64,000 bases of DNA from CALFVT01 sp039989855 (GCA_039989855.1 JBDXGZ010000023.1:62001-126000), one strand, 5' to 3'; shown: positions 1 to 9,366, counted from the stretch's first letter. The notes: generated from the letters alone by a model not told the origin. Numbers and translations are program-made.

Positions 1-490
1 CCCCTGCCTTAGTCATATCGTCCGTGTCTTCGATCGTAACGCCCGTCAGGATTTCCGCTTCAGGGACATTGGGTGTAATCAAATCGCACACAGGAATGAG
101 CTTGGTTTTTAGCGCGTCAATCGCCGCCTCGTCCATCAAGCGATCTCCGCTCGTCGCGACCATCACAGGGTCGAGAACGACAAAGGCGTCCACATCGTCA
201 ACGGCTGCCGCGACAGCCTCGATAATCTCTTGATTGCCCAGCATCCCGATCTTGATGACGTCCGCGCCAATATCATCCATGACAGATTTAATCTGCTGCG
301 TGATCACATCAGCGGGCAGCATATGCACAGACTGCACGCCGACTGTATTCTGCGCCGTCACTGCCGTAATCGCCGTGGCGCTATACACCCCGTATGCCGC
401 ACAAGTCTTTATATCCGCCTGCACCCCCGCCCCGCCGCCCGAGTCGGAACCTGCGATGATAAGAACGCGGGGTGTTATATAATCAATCAC
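1..490 (-). CDS. thiD: Hydroxymethylpyrimidine/phosphomethylpyrimidine kinase, partial (3' end off window)
   Basis: ThiD phosphorylates the pyrimidine precursor of thiamine (HMP, then HMP-P) in the cytoplasm. Read on the minus strand from a GTG at 490, the N-terminus shows the ribokinase-fold signature AGSDSGGGAGVQADIK, followed by YGVYSATAITAVTAQNT, both diagnostic of ThiD. The C-terminal half with the ATP/anion-hole motif lies beyond position 1, so completeness cannot be judged. The GTG overlaps the stop of the preceding gene (GTGA), which suggests translational coupling. I saw no in-frame ATG just upstream and no strong Shine-Dalgarno, so the exact start is the least certain part. Confidence 0.88.
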   Translation of the reverse strand, partial: MIDYITPRVLIIAGSDSGGGAGVQADIKTCAAYGVYSATAITAVTAQNTVGVQSVHMLPADVITQQIKSVMDDIGADVIKIGMLGNQEIIEAVAAAVDDVDAFVVLDPVMVATSGDRLMDEAAIDALKTKLIPVCDLITPNVPEAEILTGVTIEDTDDMTKAG

Positions 491-1098
491 ATCAACACCA
501 TTTTTATAGTTAACAATAGCAAAGGAACAAACACTCCAATAATGAAAAACAGGCAACTTAAGTAAGAAAAAAATCTACCCCATTTAACCAATCGGTTACC
601 TTTTTCCAAAAGCCTTTTATATTTGGAAAAATTAGAAATAATACTCGGATACTGCTTAGAATATTGCTCATTAATAATCTTATTAGAAACGTTAGCAGTA
701 TTATTACATCCATTATCTCTTAAATTTTTATGAAAATTATCCCTTATACTTAAAAACTCATCTTGAGAGTTTCTTTTACAAGTATAGCTCTCTTTCCAAT
801 TATACAGACTTTTTATGAAAATCATTCCAGATAAAAACACTACTAATATCCCAAAAAAGAAGCTCCATAGACTTATTAGTGTAAAAAAAACAATCTCTTC
901 GTTGTATTCTGAATTTATCAAACCAGACGCTATAAGAACCAAACCACCACCATTCCCTACTAGTGGAGCCACGAATACCCGTTTCTCAAAATCAATGATT
1001 TGTTGAGAGTAACTTTCAATTAACGGTGCATAATTACCTTCCTTACGAACATTTGATTTCAAATTTTTAATAATTTGTTCTTCAGTTTCCATTCGCAA
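487..1098 (-). CDS. AT-rich hypothetical membrane protein between folP and thiD
   Basis: I do not recognise this 203-residue protein. It has a polar N-terminus, two closely spaced hydrophobic segments (about residues 42-62 and 70-93), a Lys/Asn-rich hydrophilic middle and a third strong hydrophobic segment near the C-terminus (about 170-197). Composition is markedly more AT-rich and Asn/Lys/Ile-rich than in folP or ftsH, which suggests acquisition from elsewhere. Its start overlaps the last 17 bases of folP and its stop overlaps the thiD start, so it is embedded in a folP-thiD operon. An alternative start at the third codon (Met) would shorten the folP overlap. No function is assigned. Confidence 0.7.
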   Translation of the reverse strand: MRMETEEQIIKNLKSNVRKEGNYAPLIESYSQQIIDFEKRVFVAPLVGNGGGLVLIASGLINSEYNEEIVFFTLISLWSFFFGILVVFLSGMIFIKSLYNWKESYTCKRNSQDEFLSIRDNFHKNLRDNGCNNTANVSNKIINEQYSKQYPSIISNFSKYKRLLEKGNRLVKWGRFFSYLSCLFFIIGVFVPLLLLTIKMVLM

Positions 1099-1900
1099 TT
1101 GCCTCCCACACTTTCATCGCCTGTACCGTCTCAGATACGTCGTGAACGCGGAGGATATCAGCTCCAGCTTGGGCTGACCAGAGGGCGGCTGCGAGGGAGC
1201 CGCCGAGGCGGTCATCGGCGCTGCTGCCGTCGATTTTGCCAATGAAGGACTTACGTGACGCGCCCATTAGCACAGGACAGCCAAGGGCCTTCAAAGACGC
1301 CAATTCCCGCAGGAGCGCTAAATTATCCTCTTGCCGTTTGCCAAACCCTATCCCCGGATCGAGGGTGATCATATCACGGTCAATCCCCGCAAATTCGCAG
1401 GCATCAAGCCGCTTGGCGAGCCAGTCTTTGACCTCAAATACGGGGTTATCATAATGGGGATTGTTCTGCATGGTTTCAGGTTTGCCCTGCGCGTGCATGA
1501 GGATAAGCGGACAGGCCAAGTCCGCCGCCACCGCCTCGGAGCGCTTATCAAAGGTGAGCGCCGAAACATCATTCCAAATATCCGCTCCCGCGAGGACAGC
1601 CGCTTCGGCCACTTCGGGCTTACGGGTATCAATGGAAATGATGGGGCCAATGTCAAAGTCCCGCGTGGCGTCCCGTAGCTCTATGATGACAGGAACCGTG
1701 CGGCGGACTTCTTCTTTGACGCTGATTTCCTCTGCGCCCGGACGGGTGCTTTCGCCGCCAATGTCGATAATATCCGCGCCTTGGTCGATCAGCTCTAGGG
1801 CCTGCTTCACCGCAACATCAAGGCTGTCATAGCGCCCACCGTCGGAGAAACTATCGGGCGTGACATTGAGTATGCCCATGATTTTTGGTCGTTTAAACAT
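1082..1900 (-). CDS. folP: Dihydropteroate synthase
   Basis: FolP condenses p-aminobenzoate with hydroxymethyl-dihydropterin diphosphate to form dihydropteroate in folate synthesis; it is the sulfonamide target. The 272-residue TIM-barrel protein has the N-terminal signature MGILNVTPDSFSDGG (about residues 8-22), the pterin-binding segment DIGGESTRPGA, DPGIGFGK and the C-terminal GASRKSFIG loop, so it is full length with all expected motifs. It lies 41 bp after ftsH on the same strand, separated by a terminator-like hairpin, and its end overlaps the AT-rich membrane gene. The ATG at 1900 leads straight into the conserved first strand. Confidence 0.97.
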   Translation of the reverse strand: MFKRPKIMGILNVTPDSFSDGGRYDSLDVAVKQALELIDQGADIIDIGGESTRPGAEEISVKEEVRRTVPVIIELRDATRDFDIGPIISIDTRKPEVAEAAVLAGADIWNDVSALTFDKRSEAVAADLACPLILMHAQGKPETMQNNPHYDNPVFEVKDWLAKRLDACEFAGIDRDMITLDPGIGFGKRQEDNLALLRELASLKALGCPVLMGASRKSFIGKIDGSSADDRLGGSLAAALWSAQAGADILRVHDVSETVQAMKVWEAIANGN

Positions 1901-1912
1901 ATCCCGTTCATT

Positions 1913-1934
1913 AAAAATGCCCCGTGAGGGGCAT
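1913..1934 (-). terminator. Rho-independent terminator after ftsH
   Basis: On the minus strand a 7-bp perfect stem ATGCCCC/GGGGCAT with a 4-nt loop is followed by a run of T, directly after the ftsH stop and before folP. It probably ends or attenuates ftsH transcription. Confidence 0.75.
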
Positions 1935-1941
1935 CTTAATT

Positions 1942-3873
1942 TTAAGCCTCAGCCGTGCCGCCAATCGTGCCGCCTTTCGGCTTACGTTTGGTGGTTGGAA
2001 TAGACGAGACGGGAGACGCGGGGCCTGACCCATCACCTGGGCGTCGCGGCGGCGTGCCGTCTGAGAGGAGTTCCGCAATTTCCTCACCTGAAAGCGTCTC
2101 ATATTCCAAAAGAGCTTCGGCCAAAGCCGTCCAGTCTTTCTTTTTCTTTTTCAATATTTTCAACGCTGTTTCATGCGCTTCGGTGACGAGACGTTTGATT
2201 TCGGATTCGATACGGCTAGCCGTGTCAGGCGAGATCGCAGAGCCTCGGCCAATACCCGGCATGAAGCTGCTTTGATCGCGGTTCACATAAGCAATCGGAC
2301 CGATTTCATCAGACAAGCCCCATTCCGTCACCATAGCTGTGGCGATGCGTGTGACTTGCTCAATATCGCTCGATGCACCAGATGTTACTTCGTCATAACC
2401 GAACTTCAATTCTTCCGCCGCGCGGCCACCCATAGCCATAGCCATACGCGCAATCATTTCTTGGCGGCTTTGCGAAATTTGGTCGCGTTCTGGAAGATAT
2501 TGAACCATACCTAAAGCGCGTCCACGGGGGATAATCGTCGCTTTGTGAATGGGTAAACTACCCGGCATGTTGAGGCCGACAATCGCGTGACCTGCCTCGT
2601 GGTAAGCCGTATTGGCCTTTTCTTGTTCCGTCATCACCAAGGTGCGGCGTTCCGCGCCCATGAGGATTTTATCACGGGCATCTTCAAATTCACGCATAGA
2701 GATTTTCAGCTTATTACGACGTGCTGCCAATAGAGCCGCTTCATTGACGAGGTTCGCCAAGTCAGCCCCAGAAAACCCGGGCGTTCCGCGTGCGATATAT
2801 TTTTGGTCGATATCTTTCGCCATAGGCTTGCCGCGCATATGCACGCCGACGATTTTCTCGCGGCCTGTAATATCTGGCAGAGGCACTTCGATTTGACGGT
2901 CAAAACGACCCGGACGCAAGAGCGCCTTATCAAGTACGTCAGGACGGTTCGTCGCGGCAATAATGATAATGCCTTCGGTTCCGTCAAACCCGTCCATTTC
3001 AACGAGGAGTTGGTTCAGTGTTTGCTCGCGTTCTTCGTGACCGCCTGACGTTCCGACGCCGCGGTGGCGACCGACCGCGTCGATCTCGTCAATAAAGATA
3101 ATACAAGGCGAGTTCTTGCGCGCTTCGGCAAACATATCACGAACCCGAGACGCGCCGACACCGACAAACATTTCAACAAAGTCAGACCCAGAAATGGTAA
3201 AGAACGGCACACCCGCCTCACCTGCAACCGCACGGGCGAGCAAGGTCTTACCTGTCCCTGGAGGGCCAACAAGCAAAGCGCCCGTTGGGATACGTGCGCC
3301 GAGGCGCTTAAATTTAGTAGGGTCTTGTAGAAATTCGACCACTTCTTTTAGGTCGTCTTTCGCCGCTTCTACGCCCGCGACATCCTCAAATGTTTTCGTG
3401 CCGCTAGCTTCTGTGAGCATCTTCGCGCGGGACTTACCAAAGCTCATCGCACCACCGCGACCACCGCCCTGCATAGAGCGCATAAACATGATCGAAATAC
3501 CAATAATCAAGATCAAGGGCAGCATACCCAAGAACATACTCATCAGAGCGCTTTCTTGTTTACGCTCCACTGTATCATAGGTGATATTACTCGCCTCTAA
3601 GGCTTCAACAAGGTCAGTCGTTTCAAAGGGTCTGACATTGGCTTTAAAATCAGCCCCGTTCGACCCATCATCTAACTTACCTGTAACGCTACCGCCCGTG
3701 CTATCTATAACTACGTCAGAAATAGTTCCCGCTTGGGCGCGGTCAATCAACTCTGACGTTTTCAGTGTCGTTACAGTCGTATTTTGAAAAGATCCTTGGC
3801 TCATGCTCACCATAGCCGCAAACATGACTAAAATAAGGGCCCATACGGCAAAATTTCGCAAATTGATTTTCAT
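1942..3873 (-). CDS. ftsH: ATP-dependent zinc metalloprotease FtsH
   Basis: FtsH is the membrane-anchored AAA+ protease that degrades misfolded membrane proteins and regulators. The 643-residue protein shows TM1 (about 8-26), a periplasmic domain, TM2 (about 112-131), Walker A GPPGTGKT (203-210), Walker B IIFIDEID (about 258-265), the second-region-of-homology segment around AATNRPDVLDKALLRPGRFD, and the zinc site HEAGH (425-429). All catalytic features are present and length is normal. A good Shine-Dalgarno (AAGGA) precedes the ATG at 3873. It follows tilS on the same strand, the conserved tilS-ftsH order, but with a 254-bp gap that may hold its own promoter. Confidence 0.98.
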   Translation of the reverse strand: MKINLRNFAVWALILVMFAAMVSMSQGSFQNTTVTTLKTSELIDRAQAGTISDVVIDSTGGSVTGKLDDGSNGADFKANVRPFETTDLVEALEASNITYDTVERKQESALMSMFLGMLPLILIIGISIMFMRSMQGGGRGGAMSFGKSRAKMLTEASGTKTFEDVAGVEAAKDDLKEVVEFLQDPTKFKRLGARIPTGALLVGPPGTGKTLLARAVAGEAGVPFFTISGSDFVEMFVGVGASRVRDMFAEARKNSPCIIFIDEIDAVGRHRGVGTSGGHEEREQTLNQLLVEMDGFDGTEGIIIIAATNRPDVLDKALLRPGRFDRQIEVPLPDITGREKIVGVHMRGKPMAKDIDQKYIARGTPGFSGADLANLVNEAALLAARRNKLKISMREFEDARDKILMGAERRTLVMTEQEKANTAYHEAGHAIVGLNMPGSLPIHKATIIPRGRALGMVQYLPERDQISQSRQEMIARMAMAMGGRAAEELKFGYDEVTSGASSDIEQVTRIATAMVTEWGLSDEIGPIAYVNRDQSSFMPGIGRGSAISPDTASRIESEIKRLVTEAHETALKILKKKKKDWTALAEALLEYETLSGEEIAELLSDGTPPRRPGDGSGPASPVSSIPTTKRKPKGGTIGGTAEA

Positions 3874-4127
3874 TATGAGTCCTTACCCAGAAACTGGCCC
3901 AGCCTTCACGTCATGCTGTTATGATTTAATATAGGGACTTTCATGCAAAACATAAGCCCATATATGTCAAAATATTATCATTTATTACAAAATGTCGCGC
4001 TTTATAGCTTTGAGCCCTCATTTGTCTTTATCTACGCGGATAGGTTAGCGAATTCAGCGGATAAAACAAATGGGAATTGCCTATCATCATGATCGTTAGA
4101 AACATGACAGTTAAGGATCAGTGAACT

Positions 4128-5390
4128 TTAGACAGACACGCGGCCCATGAGACGTTCATGCCCTAGCCATTCCACGCTAAGATCATCACTGTGATAGGCC
4201 CCCACCCCAATGACATCACCTTGTGTGTTTTCTATCAAGGGTAAGGTCAAACGCGCTTCAGGTGGAAACGACCGCATACAATCAGCAAGACGGCTTATAT
4301 GACCAAAGGCATGTCCAATTTTGACCACGTCTTTTCCTGTATAAGATATGAGGAACCGTTGATCCCAAACATGATGCCCTGAAGAAAATTCTTGCGGTTT
4401 GGATGCGGGGATATGCCCCTTACGCCCCTTGGCGCGACTCGCTTCACACACGAGCAAGTATCCCGTCTTATGTGCTGTGATTTGGCAGCCGTTCAACGTC
4501 GCCGCTTTGAAGCTAGGCCCCCTCATTTGGGCTTGCAGCTTTTCAAGGGCATATGCATCCGTCATTTTACCACGGCCACCTACGGCTTGAATAAACCGCC
4601 TAAGCACCTGCTGGTTTGGAATAGATTTGAACCGAATGAAACCATGGCCGGACACGTCAGCATGTGTTTTGGTCCATCCTTCCAGCTGCTGTTGCTCTTG
4701 TAGCAAACCCGCTTGTAGATCGTCAGCCGTTGTCACTAACAGCTTAGACAGATCAGCTTTTGTTGATAAATATTGCCGCGCGCGAATACGTGTGAAGTCA
4801 GCATTTTGATTACTGGGGTCATCCGCCCAATCAAGCCCATGCTTTCTATTATAAGCCCGTAATTTTTCGCGTGAACATTTAAGCAAAGGACGAATAAGCT
4901 CAATTCCTGCAAGGGCCGGCCATATGGGCGCGTAAACCCGCTCTCGCATACCCGCAGCCCCGCGCCATCCCGTATCACGGTCATAGCGCATCAAACATGT
5001 CTCCGCCTGATCGCCAAGAGTGTGCCCCGTTAGAAGATACCGAAGCCCCAAAGACCGCAGCCGTTCCCCCATTAACCCGTAACGGGCGAGACGGGCCTTT
5101 TCTTGAATAGCCGTTGTCACGGCCTCAGGCGACCAGGTTAAAACATCACATTTAAAACCCCAGGACTGCGCCTGTCTTTGTGCGGCTAAAGCCTCGGGTT
5201 GTGAGCCTTGCCGCAGGCCATGATCGACAATGAAAACATGTGCGCGCGCCGCATGAGCCCGTAAGGCGTGCACGAGTGCAACACTGTCCCCGCCTCCAGA
5301 AAAAGCAACCGCGAACGGTGTCACCCTTGACGGGAGGAGCCGTGTTAACGCCCCCTCTACTATGTCTTCTAAATTTAGCTGCTTATCCAT
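4128..5390 (-). CDS. tilS: tRNA(Ile)-lysidine synthetase
   Basis: TilS converts C34 of the CAU-anticodon tRNA-Ile to lysidine, so that it reads AUA codons and is charged with isoleucine. The PP-loop ATP-pyrophosphatase signature FSGGGDSVAL is near residues 29-38, followed by FIVDHGLR and LLTGHTLGDQAET, typical of the family's N-terminal domain. The C-terminal region is divergent, as usual for alphaproteobacterial TilS. It lies 19 bp after cpoB in the tol-pal-cpoB-tilS-ftsH order, suggesting transcription with the Tol-Pal cluster. Confidence 0.95.
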   Translation of the reverse strand: MDKQLNLEDIVEGALTRLLPSRVTPFAVAFSGGGDSVALVHALRAHAARAHVFIVDHGLRQGSQPEALAAQRQAQSWGFKCDVLTWSPEAVTTAIQEKARLARYGLMGERLRSLGLRYLLTGHTLGDQAETCLMRYDRDTGWRGAAGMRERVYAPIWPALAGIELIRPLLKCSREKLRAYNRKHGLDWADDPSNQNADFTRIRARQYLSTKADLSKLLVTTADDLQAGLLQEQQQLEGWTKTHADVSGHGFIRFKSIPNQQVLRRFIQAVGGRGKMTDAYALEKLQAQMRGPSFKAATLNGCQITAHKTGYLLVCEASRAKGRKGHIPASKPQEFSSGHHVWDQRFLISYTGKDVVKIGHAFGHISRLADCMRSFPPEARLTLPLIENTQGDVIGVGAYHSDDLSVEWLGHERLMGRVSV

Positions 5391-5409
5391 AGAGGGACGT
5401 CACGCGCTA

Positions 5410-6318
5410 TTAGCAACCTGTGCGGCCTAGCTCAACGTCTCGCTTATTACGTATCGCCTCAGAGGCATTAGGATATTGCGATAGAAAGCTATCGAGGGTC
5501 TGGCACGCTTGGTCTTTATTACCAAGTTCACGCAGGCTGGCCGCAAGACGGATCATCGCGTCAGGGGCTTTCACCCCATCTCTATCCGTACGCATAGATT
5601 GAATATAAGCATCCGCCGCGTCAGCGTAACCACCCTTTACAAAATAGGTTTCACCCAGCCAAAAACTAACTTCGCCTCTATCATCCGCCTCTGGTTGGAG
5701 TGTCAGATATTGTTGAAATAGACTTTGCGCCCCTGAAAAATCTCCCTGTGCGAGTTTCTGGCGTCCTTCATTGGGTAAATTTGACAGATCATTTACGGCC
5801 TGTCCTTCAAATGAAGGTGACGGATCACGCAATAATGGGCGCTCATTGAGTGTCGGCGGCCCCTGAATGGCCGACGGTTGGGTTGGGTCAACATAGGTTG
5901 ACTGAGATGAACCACTATTATCACCATAAGTCCTCGGTGCATAAGACCGAACTTGCCCGCCTTGCTTGGAGACTAATTCTACAGCGTCCAGATGAATATT
6001 AAATTTAGTGGACAGCTCTTGCATCTCACGAATATCGCTCACAAGCGCTTTGACTTCAGCTCTGAGGTTATCGCGCTCAAACCGTAATCTCTCGATTTCA
6101 CCTGTCAGGTTACGGTTAGCTGCCTCTATTGTATCCATGCGCGCCATTAACGCTTCTGCCGCAGGGTCGCCCGTCAACATTCGCGACTCAAGCCGGTCCA
6201 GACGCGCCGCAAGTGCCGCGTTTTGCGCCGCAAGCTCTTTCTTACTTTGAGCAAAAGATGGCTGGCTATGAAGGGACGCCATGACGACAAAGATAAAACC
6301 AAAAATAATGCTACGCAT
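5410..6318 (-). CDS. cpoB: Tol-Pal system protein CpoB/YbgF
   Basis: CpoB is a periplasmic partner of Tol-Pal that coordinates outer-membrane constriction with septal peptidoglycan synthesis. I start it at the ATG at 6318, preceded by GGGA at good spacing, because this gives a clean Sec signal peptide ending PSFAQ; the open frame upstream to 6375 adds only an unlikely leader. After the signal there is a coiled-coil segment (AALAARLDRLESRM onward) that fits the trimerisation domain, a low-complexity linker, and a C-terminal TPR region (GDFSGAQSLFQQYL, WLGETYFVKGGYADAADAY). A candidate CtrA site lies upstream. Confidence 0.93.
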   Translation of the reverse strand: MRSIIFGFIFVVMASLHSQPSFAQSKKELAAQNAALAARLDRLESRMLTGDPAAEALMARMDTIEAANRNLTGEIERLRFERDNLRAEVKALVSDIREMQELSTKFNIHLDAVELVSKQGGQVRSYAPRTYGDNSGSSQSTYVDPTQPSAIQGPPTLNERPLLRDPSPSFEGQAVNDLSNLPNEGRQKLAQGDFSGAQSLFQQYLTLQPEADDRGEVSFWLGETYFVKGGYADAADAYIQSMRTDRDGVKAPDAMIRLAASLRELGNKDQACQTLDSFLSQYPNASEAIRNKRDVELGRTGC

Positions 6319-6404
6319 AAAAATTCCCACGGCAAAAAAATAGACGCCAACAAAAAGGGGCGAGCCGTAACTCAACCCCTATATACCCTTTAAATTAAGT
6401 CACA

Positions 6405-6419
6405 TTAAAAGGTCGTTAA
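6405..6419. promoter_or_regulatory. Candidate CtrA-binding site upstream of cpoB
   Basis: The sequence is TTAA-N7-TTAA followed by C, matching the Caulobacter CtrA consensus TTAA-N7-TTAA(C). It lies in the pal-cpoB gap, about 87 bp before the cpoB start. The motif is short and could occur by chance; the presence of cckA in the window makes a CtrA pathway likely. Confidence 0.4.
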
Positions 6420-6445
6420 CATAGCGTAAACGATCTAAGGTGAAC

Positions 6446-7027
6446 TTAACCAGCACCGTTCGCAACATTGACATTCGTGTTGCCATTTCTATTTCGCGAC
6501 CATGACTGTTCATTAGAGCCTGCGTCAATCGGACGTTCTTTCCCGTAAGACACAGTGGTTAAACGATTTGGTGCAACACCTTGGCTCACCAAAAATGCTT
6601 TAACGCTACTGGCGCGTCTGGCACCTAAAGCAAGATTATACTCACGCGTTCCACGCTCGTCTGCATTGCCTTCTATCACAGCCGTTATATTTGAGTATGT
6701 GTTCAACCAATTAGCTTGGCGCCTTAAAACATCTCTTGACGTATCAGATAGAGTGCTTTGATCATACCCAAAGTAAACGCGCCCATCCCCGCCCGATTGA
6801 TATAAGAAATCATCAAGAGATCCTGCTGTCGGCGCAATAAATGTAGGGGTCGTATCTACTGGAGCCGTCACTGGGGCCGGCGGAGCAACAGGCGGCGGCA
6901 CAGGCTCAAATACTTGCTGTGGGGTTTCAACAACTTCAATCACCTCTTGAGCAGGTTCTGGCTGAGTTGCACATGCCGTTAGAATGAGGCCGCCCACTCC
7001 AATCTTTAAAATTGTTTTTAAGCTCAT
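6446..7027 (-). CDS. pal: Peptidoglycan-associated lipoprotein Pal
   Basis: Pal is an outer-membrane lipoprotein that binds peptidoglycan and TolB. A lipoprotein signal ends in the lipobox LTAC, followed by a Pro/Val-rich linker and a C-terminal OmpA-like domain with VYFGYDQSTL, EGNADERGTREYNLALGARRA and YGKERP, the normal Pal signature including the NADERG peptidoglycan-binding segment. The ATG at 7027 has AGAGAG at usable spacing; an ATG two codons upstream (7033) would sit right against that motif. It follows tolB with a gap of about 150 bp, so it may have its own promoter. Confidence 0.96.
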   Translation of the reverse strand: MSLKTILKIGVGGLILTACATQPEPAQEVIEVVETPQQVFEPVPPPVAPPAPVTAPVDTTPTFIAPTAGSLDDFLYQSGGDGRVYFGYDQSTLSDTSRDVLRRQANWLNTYSNITAVIEGNADERGTREYNLALGARRASSVKAFLVSQGVAPNRLTTVSYGKERPIDAGSNEQSWSRNRNGNTNVNVANGAG

Positions 7028-7180
7028 CGTCATCTCTCTTCTATCTATTCACGTTCATAAAAACCAAAACAGACATCGTAATCAAGTTTATTTTGAATTC
7101 TTTTGATTAGAAAATGGTTAGATTAAGGCAAAAATGAAAATAGTCGCTTATATGACAATAACTTAATTTAGTGACTCAAC

Positions 7181-8515
7181 TTACGGTAGGACGGGTGACC
7201 ATGCGGGGTCAGAGGCTTTGCCAGGCGTGCCAACTTTTCTTAAATTGCGCCCCGTTAAATCAATAGACCAGACTTCGGAGCTCCCGTTACGGCCACGCGT
7301 TTCCTTGCTAAAAGCAATAACCCGTCCGTTAGGCGACCATGTTGGCCCTTCAACCAGATATCCACTTGTTAACTGACGTTCGCCCGAACCATCAGGCTTG
7401 ATGACACCAATTGAAAATTGCCCACCTTCGCTTTTCGTGAAAGCAATTAAATCTCCGCGAGGTGACCAAACAGGTGCAGAATAACGCCCTTTACCAAAAG
7501 TGATACGCTTAACCCCGCTCCCATCCGCGTTCATAACATAAAGCTGAGGAGATCCACCTCTGTCAGAATTAAAAATGACTTTACGCCCGTCTGGTGAAAA
7601 ACTACCTGACACATCAATTCCAGGATCAGATGTAAGGCGTGTCGTTGAACGGTTTTTAAGGTTCATAACATAAATATCACTATTCCCGCGCTCTATCATT
7701 GAAAGTATCAAGGACTCTCCATCTGGTGCGAACCTAGGCGAAAATGTCATACCCGGAAAGTTACCAAGCAATTCACGGCGTCCTGTTTCAATATCAAGCA
7801 AATAGACTTGCGGCACGATATTTTCATAGGACATAAATGTAATTTTTTGCGAATTTGGTGAAAAACGCGGCGTCAAGACAATATCAGACCCTGCTAGTAA
7901 ATACTGCGGTGAAGCTCCGTCCTGATCCATAATGGCCAAACGCTTCTTACGGTTCGTCTTTGGCCCTTGCTCATCAATAAAGACAATACGGCTATCAAAG
8001 TAGCCCGCTTCACCCGTTAGAGACTGATATATAGCATCTGAGACCTTATGGGATATTCGGCGAATATTATCAGGTGTTGTGGCAAACCTTAGACCGGTTA
8101 ATTGCTTCTCGCCAAAAATGTCCCAGAGACGAAATTCAACACGAACGCGCGCATCAGACTCGCGAACAATACGTCCTGATACAAGGGCTTCAGCTTTTAT
8201 GACGCGCCAATCACCAAAGCTTGGCTCATAGTCAACATTCGTTTGAGTCTCGATAAAAGAGGCTGGATCAAGCGGTTTAAACAGTCCCGACCGCTCAAGG
8301 TCTGCCCGAACGATTTCCGCCACTTGCTGCCCAATCGCGGCCACCCGATTATCAGTCGTAATAAAATCAGGAACGGCAATCGGCAAAGGCTCCAGATTAC
8401 CTTCCGTGATATCTATAGAAAGTTGCGCAGAAGCGACGCCCGAAAAAAATAACGCTCCTATAGTGACGAAAAGAAACCGAAAAGCGGAACGCATATAAAT
8501 TGATAACATAGTCAT
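7181..8515 (-). CDS. tolB: Tol-Pal translocation protein TolB
   Basis: TolB is the periplasmic beta-propeller that links Pal to TolA. After a Sec signal peptide (MRSAFRFLFVTIGALFF..., cleavage after VASAQ) the N-terminal domain (about 30-160) precedes a six-bladed propeller with repeated WSPNG/FSPDGRKV-type blades and DIYVMNL motifs. Length (444) is normal. The signal peptide could start at the internal Met at 8494; the chosen ATG is the upstream one and neither has a strong Shine-Dalgarno. The gene begins 5 bp after tolA, in one operon with tolQRA. Confidence 0.97.
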   Translation of the reverse strand: MTMLSIYMRSAFRFLFVTIGALFFSGVASAQLSIDITEGNLEPLPIAVPDFITTDNRVAAIGQQVAEIVRADLERSGLFKPLDPASFIETQTNVDYEPSFGDWRVIKAEALVSGRIVRESDARVRVEFRLWDIFGEKQLTGLRFATTPDNIRRISHKVSDAIYQSLTGEAGYFDSRIVFIDEQGPKTNRKKRLAIMDQDGASPQYLLAGSDIVLTPRFSPNSQKITFMSYENIVPQVYLLDIETGRRELLGNFPGMTFSPRFAPDGESLILSMIERGNSDIYVMNLKNRSTTRLTSDPGIDVSGSFSPDGRKVIFNSDRGGSPQLYVMNADGSGVKRITFGKGRYSAPVWSPRGDLIAFTKSEGGQFSIGVIKPDGSGERQLTSGYLVEGPTWSPNGRVIAFSKETRGRNGSSEVWSIDLTGRNLRKVGTPGKASDPAWSPVLP

Positions 8516-8520
8516 ATCTT

Positions 8521-9366
8521 TTACTGGCTAAGAACAGGGCGAAAGGTCAAGGTCATTTGTTTCCAACTATCATACCGCTCAGCGGGTAGGAAGTCATATG
8601 GTGCACATTTTGACACCGCCCGTAAGGCATTTTCAGCCGCCACGACCATATAGGGATTTGACGAATTATTAACGGCGGCACTATTTTTTAAATTCACAGA
8701 CGCGACATGACCGTCGCGGTGTAATTTCACATCGACAGGAACGATCAAACTTTCGGGGTCTTTAGCATCCGCTGGAATACGCCAACATTTATACATTGCC
8801 GACCGTAGGGCATCTGTTTCCGATAGACTTAACCCGTTGCCTGCTCCCGCAGCGTTGCGCGTCACATCCGCAAAAGCGTATAATGTTTCTTCAGATTGCA
8901 AAATTCTTTGTTGGCTATTAGATGGCTGTTCATCACGAGAGCGGTCAATCAGGGCTGACAAATTATCAAGATCAAAGGACGCTGGTTCGTCTTCAGTCTC
9001 TGTTTCTTCAACAGGATCAACCTCCGCCTCTACAACTTCAGCCGATTTTTGATTAGGACGCGTATCAGAAATGTCTACCTCCTCGGTAATAACAGGGACC
9101 GGGTCTGGGGTAGGAACTGGGGCTGGGTCTGGCACAATAGGCGCCTCGACTTCTTCTTGTGATGTTGGAGCTTCTACGATAGGCTCTGCCTCGATTATGG
9201 GGCGTTTAACCGTCGCTTGTATATTCGTTTGCTCTGATATAGCGACGATATCAATCGGGATAATTTTCTGCTGATCGAGTAATGTCGGCGCTCCAGTAAA
9301 AACAAAAAATCCACTACCTATCAAGGTGGTGTGCAGTAGCAAGGATATGGGGACGCCAAACTTCAT
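8521..9366 (-). CDS. tolA: TolA-like energy-transducing protein
   Basis: TolA spans the periplasm and carries energy from TolQR to TolB/Pal. The protein has one N-terminal membrane helix (VPISLLLHTTLIGSGFFVF), a long Pro/Glu/Val-rich acidic middle instead of the Ala/Lys helix of enteric TolA, and a C-terminal domain (about 180-281) with SAMYKCWRIPADA and VDVKLHRDGHV typical of alphaproteobacterial TolA. It sits between tolR and tolB. Sequence similarity in the middle is low-complexity, so the assignment rests on the termini and position. Confidence 0.92.
   Translation of the reverse strand: MKFGVPISLLLHTTLIGSGFFVFTGAPTLLDQQKIIPIDIVAISEQTNIQATVKRPIIEAEPIVEAPTSQEEVEAPIVPDPAPVPTPDPVPVITEEVDISDTRPNQKSAEVVEAEVDPVEETETEDEPASFDLDNLSALIDRSRDEQPSNSQQRILQSEETLYAFADVTRNAAGAGNGLSLSETDALRSAMYKCWRIPADAKDPESLIVPVDVKLHRDGHVASVNLKNSAAVNNSSNPYMVVAAENALRAVSKCAPYDFLPAERYDSWKQMTLTFRPVLSQ

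Noticed and set aside
3942..4091. A 49-codon open frame (MQNISPYMSKYY...) on the plus strand in the ftsH-tilS gap
   Set aside because: No convincing ribosome site, no conserved pattern, and the gap is expected to hold the ftsH promoter; treated as chance.
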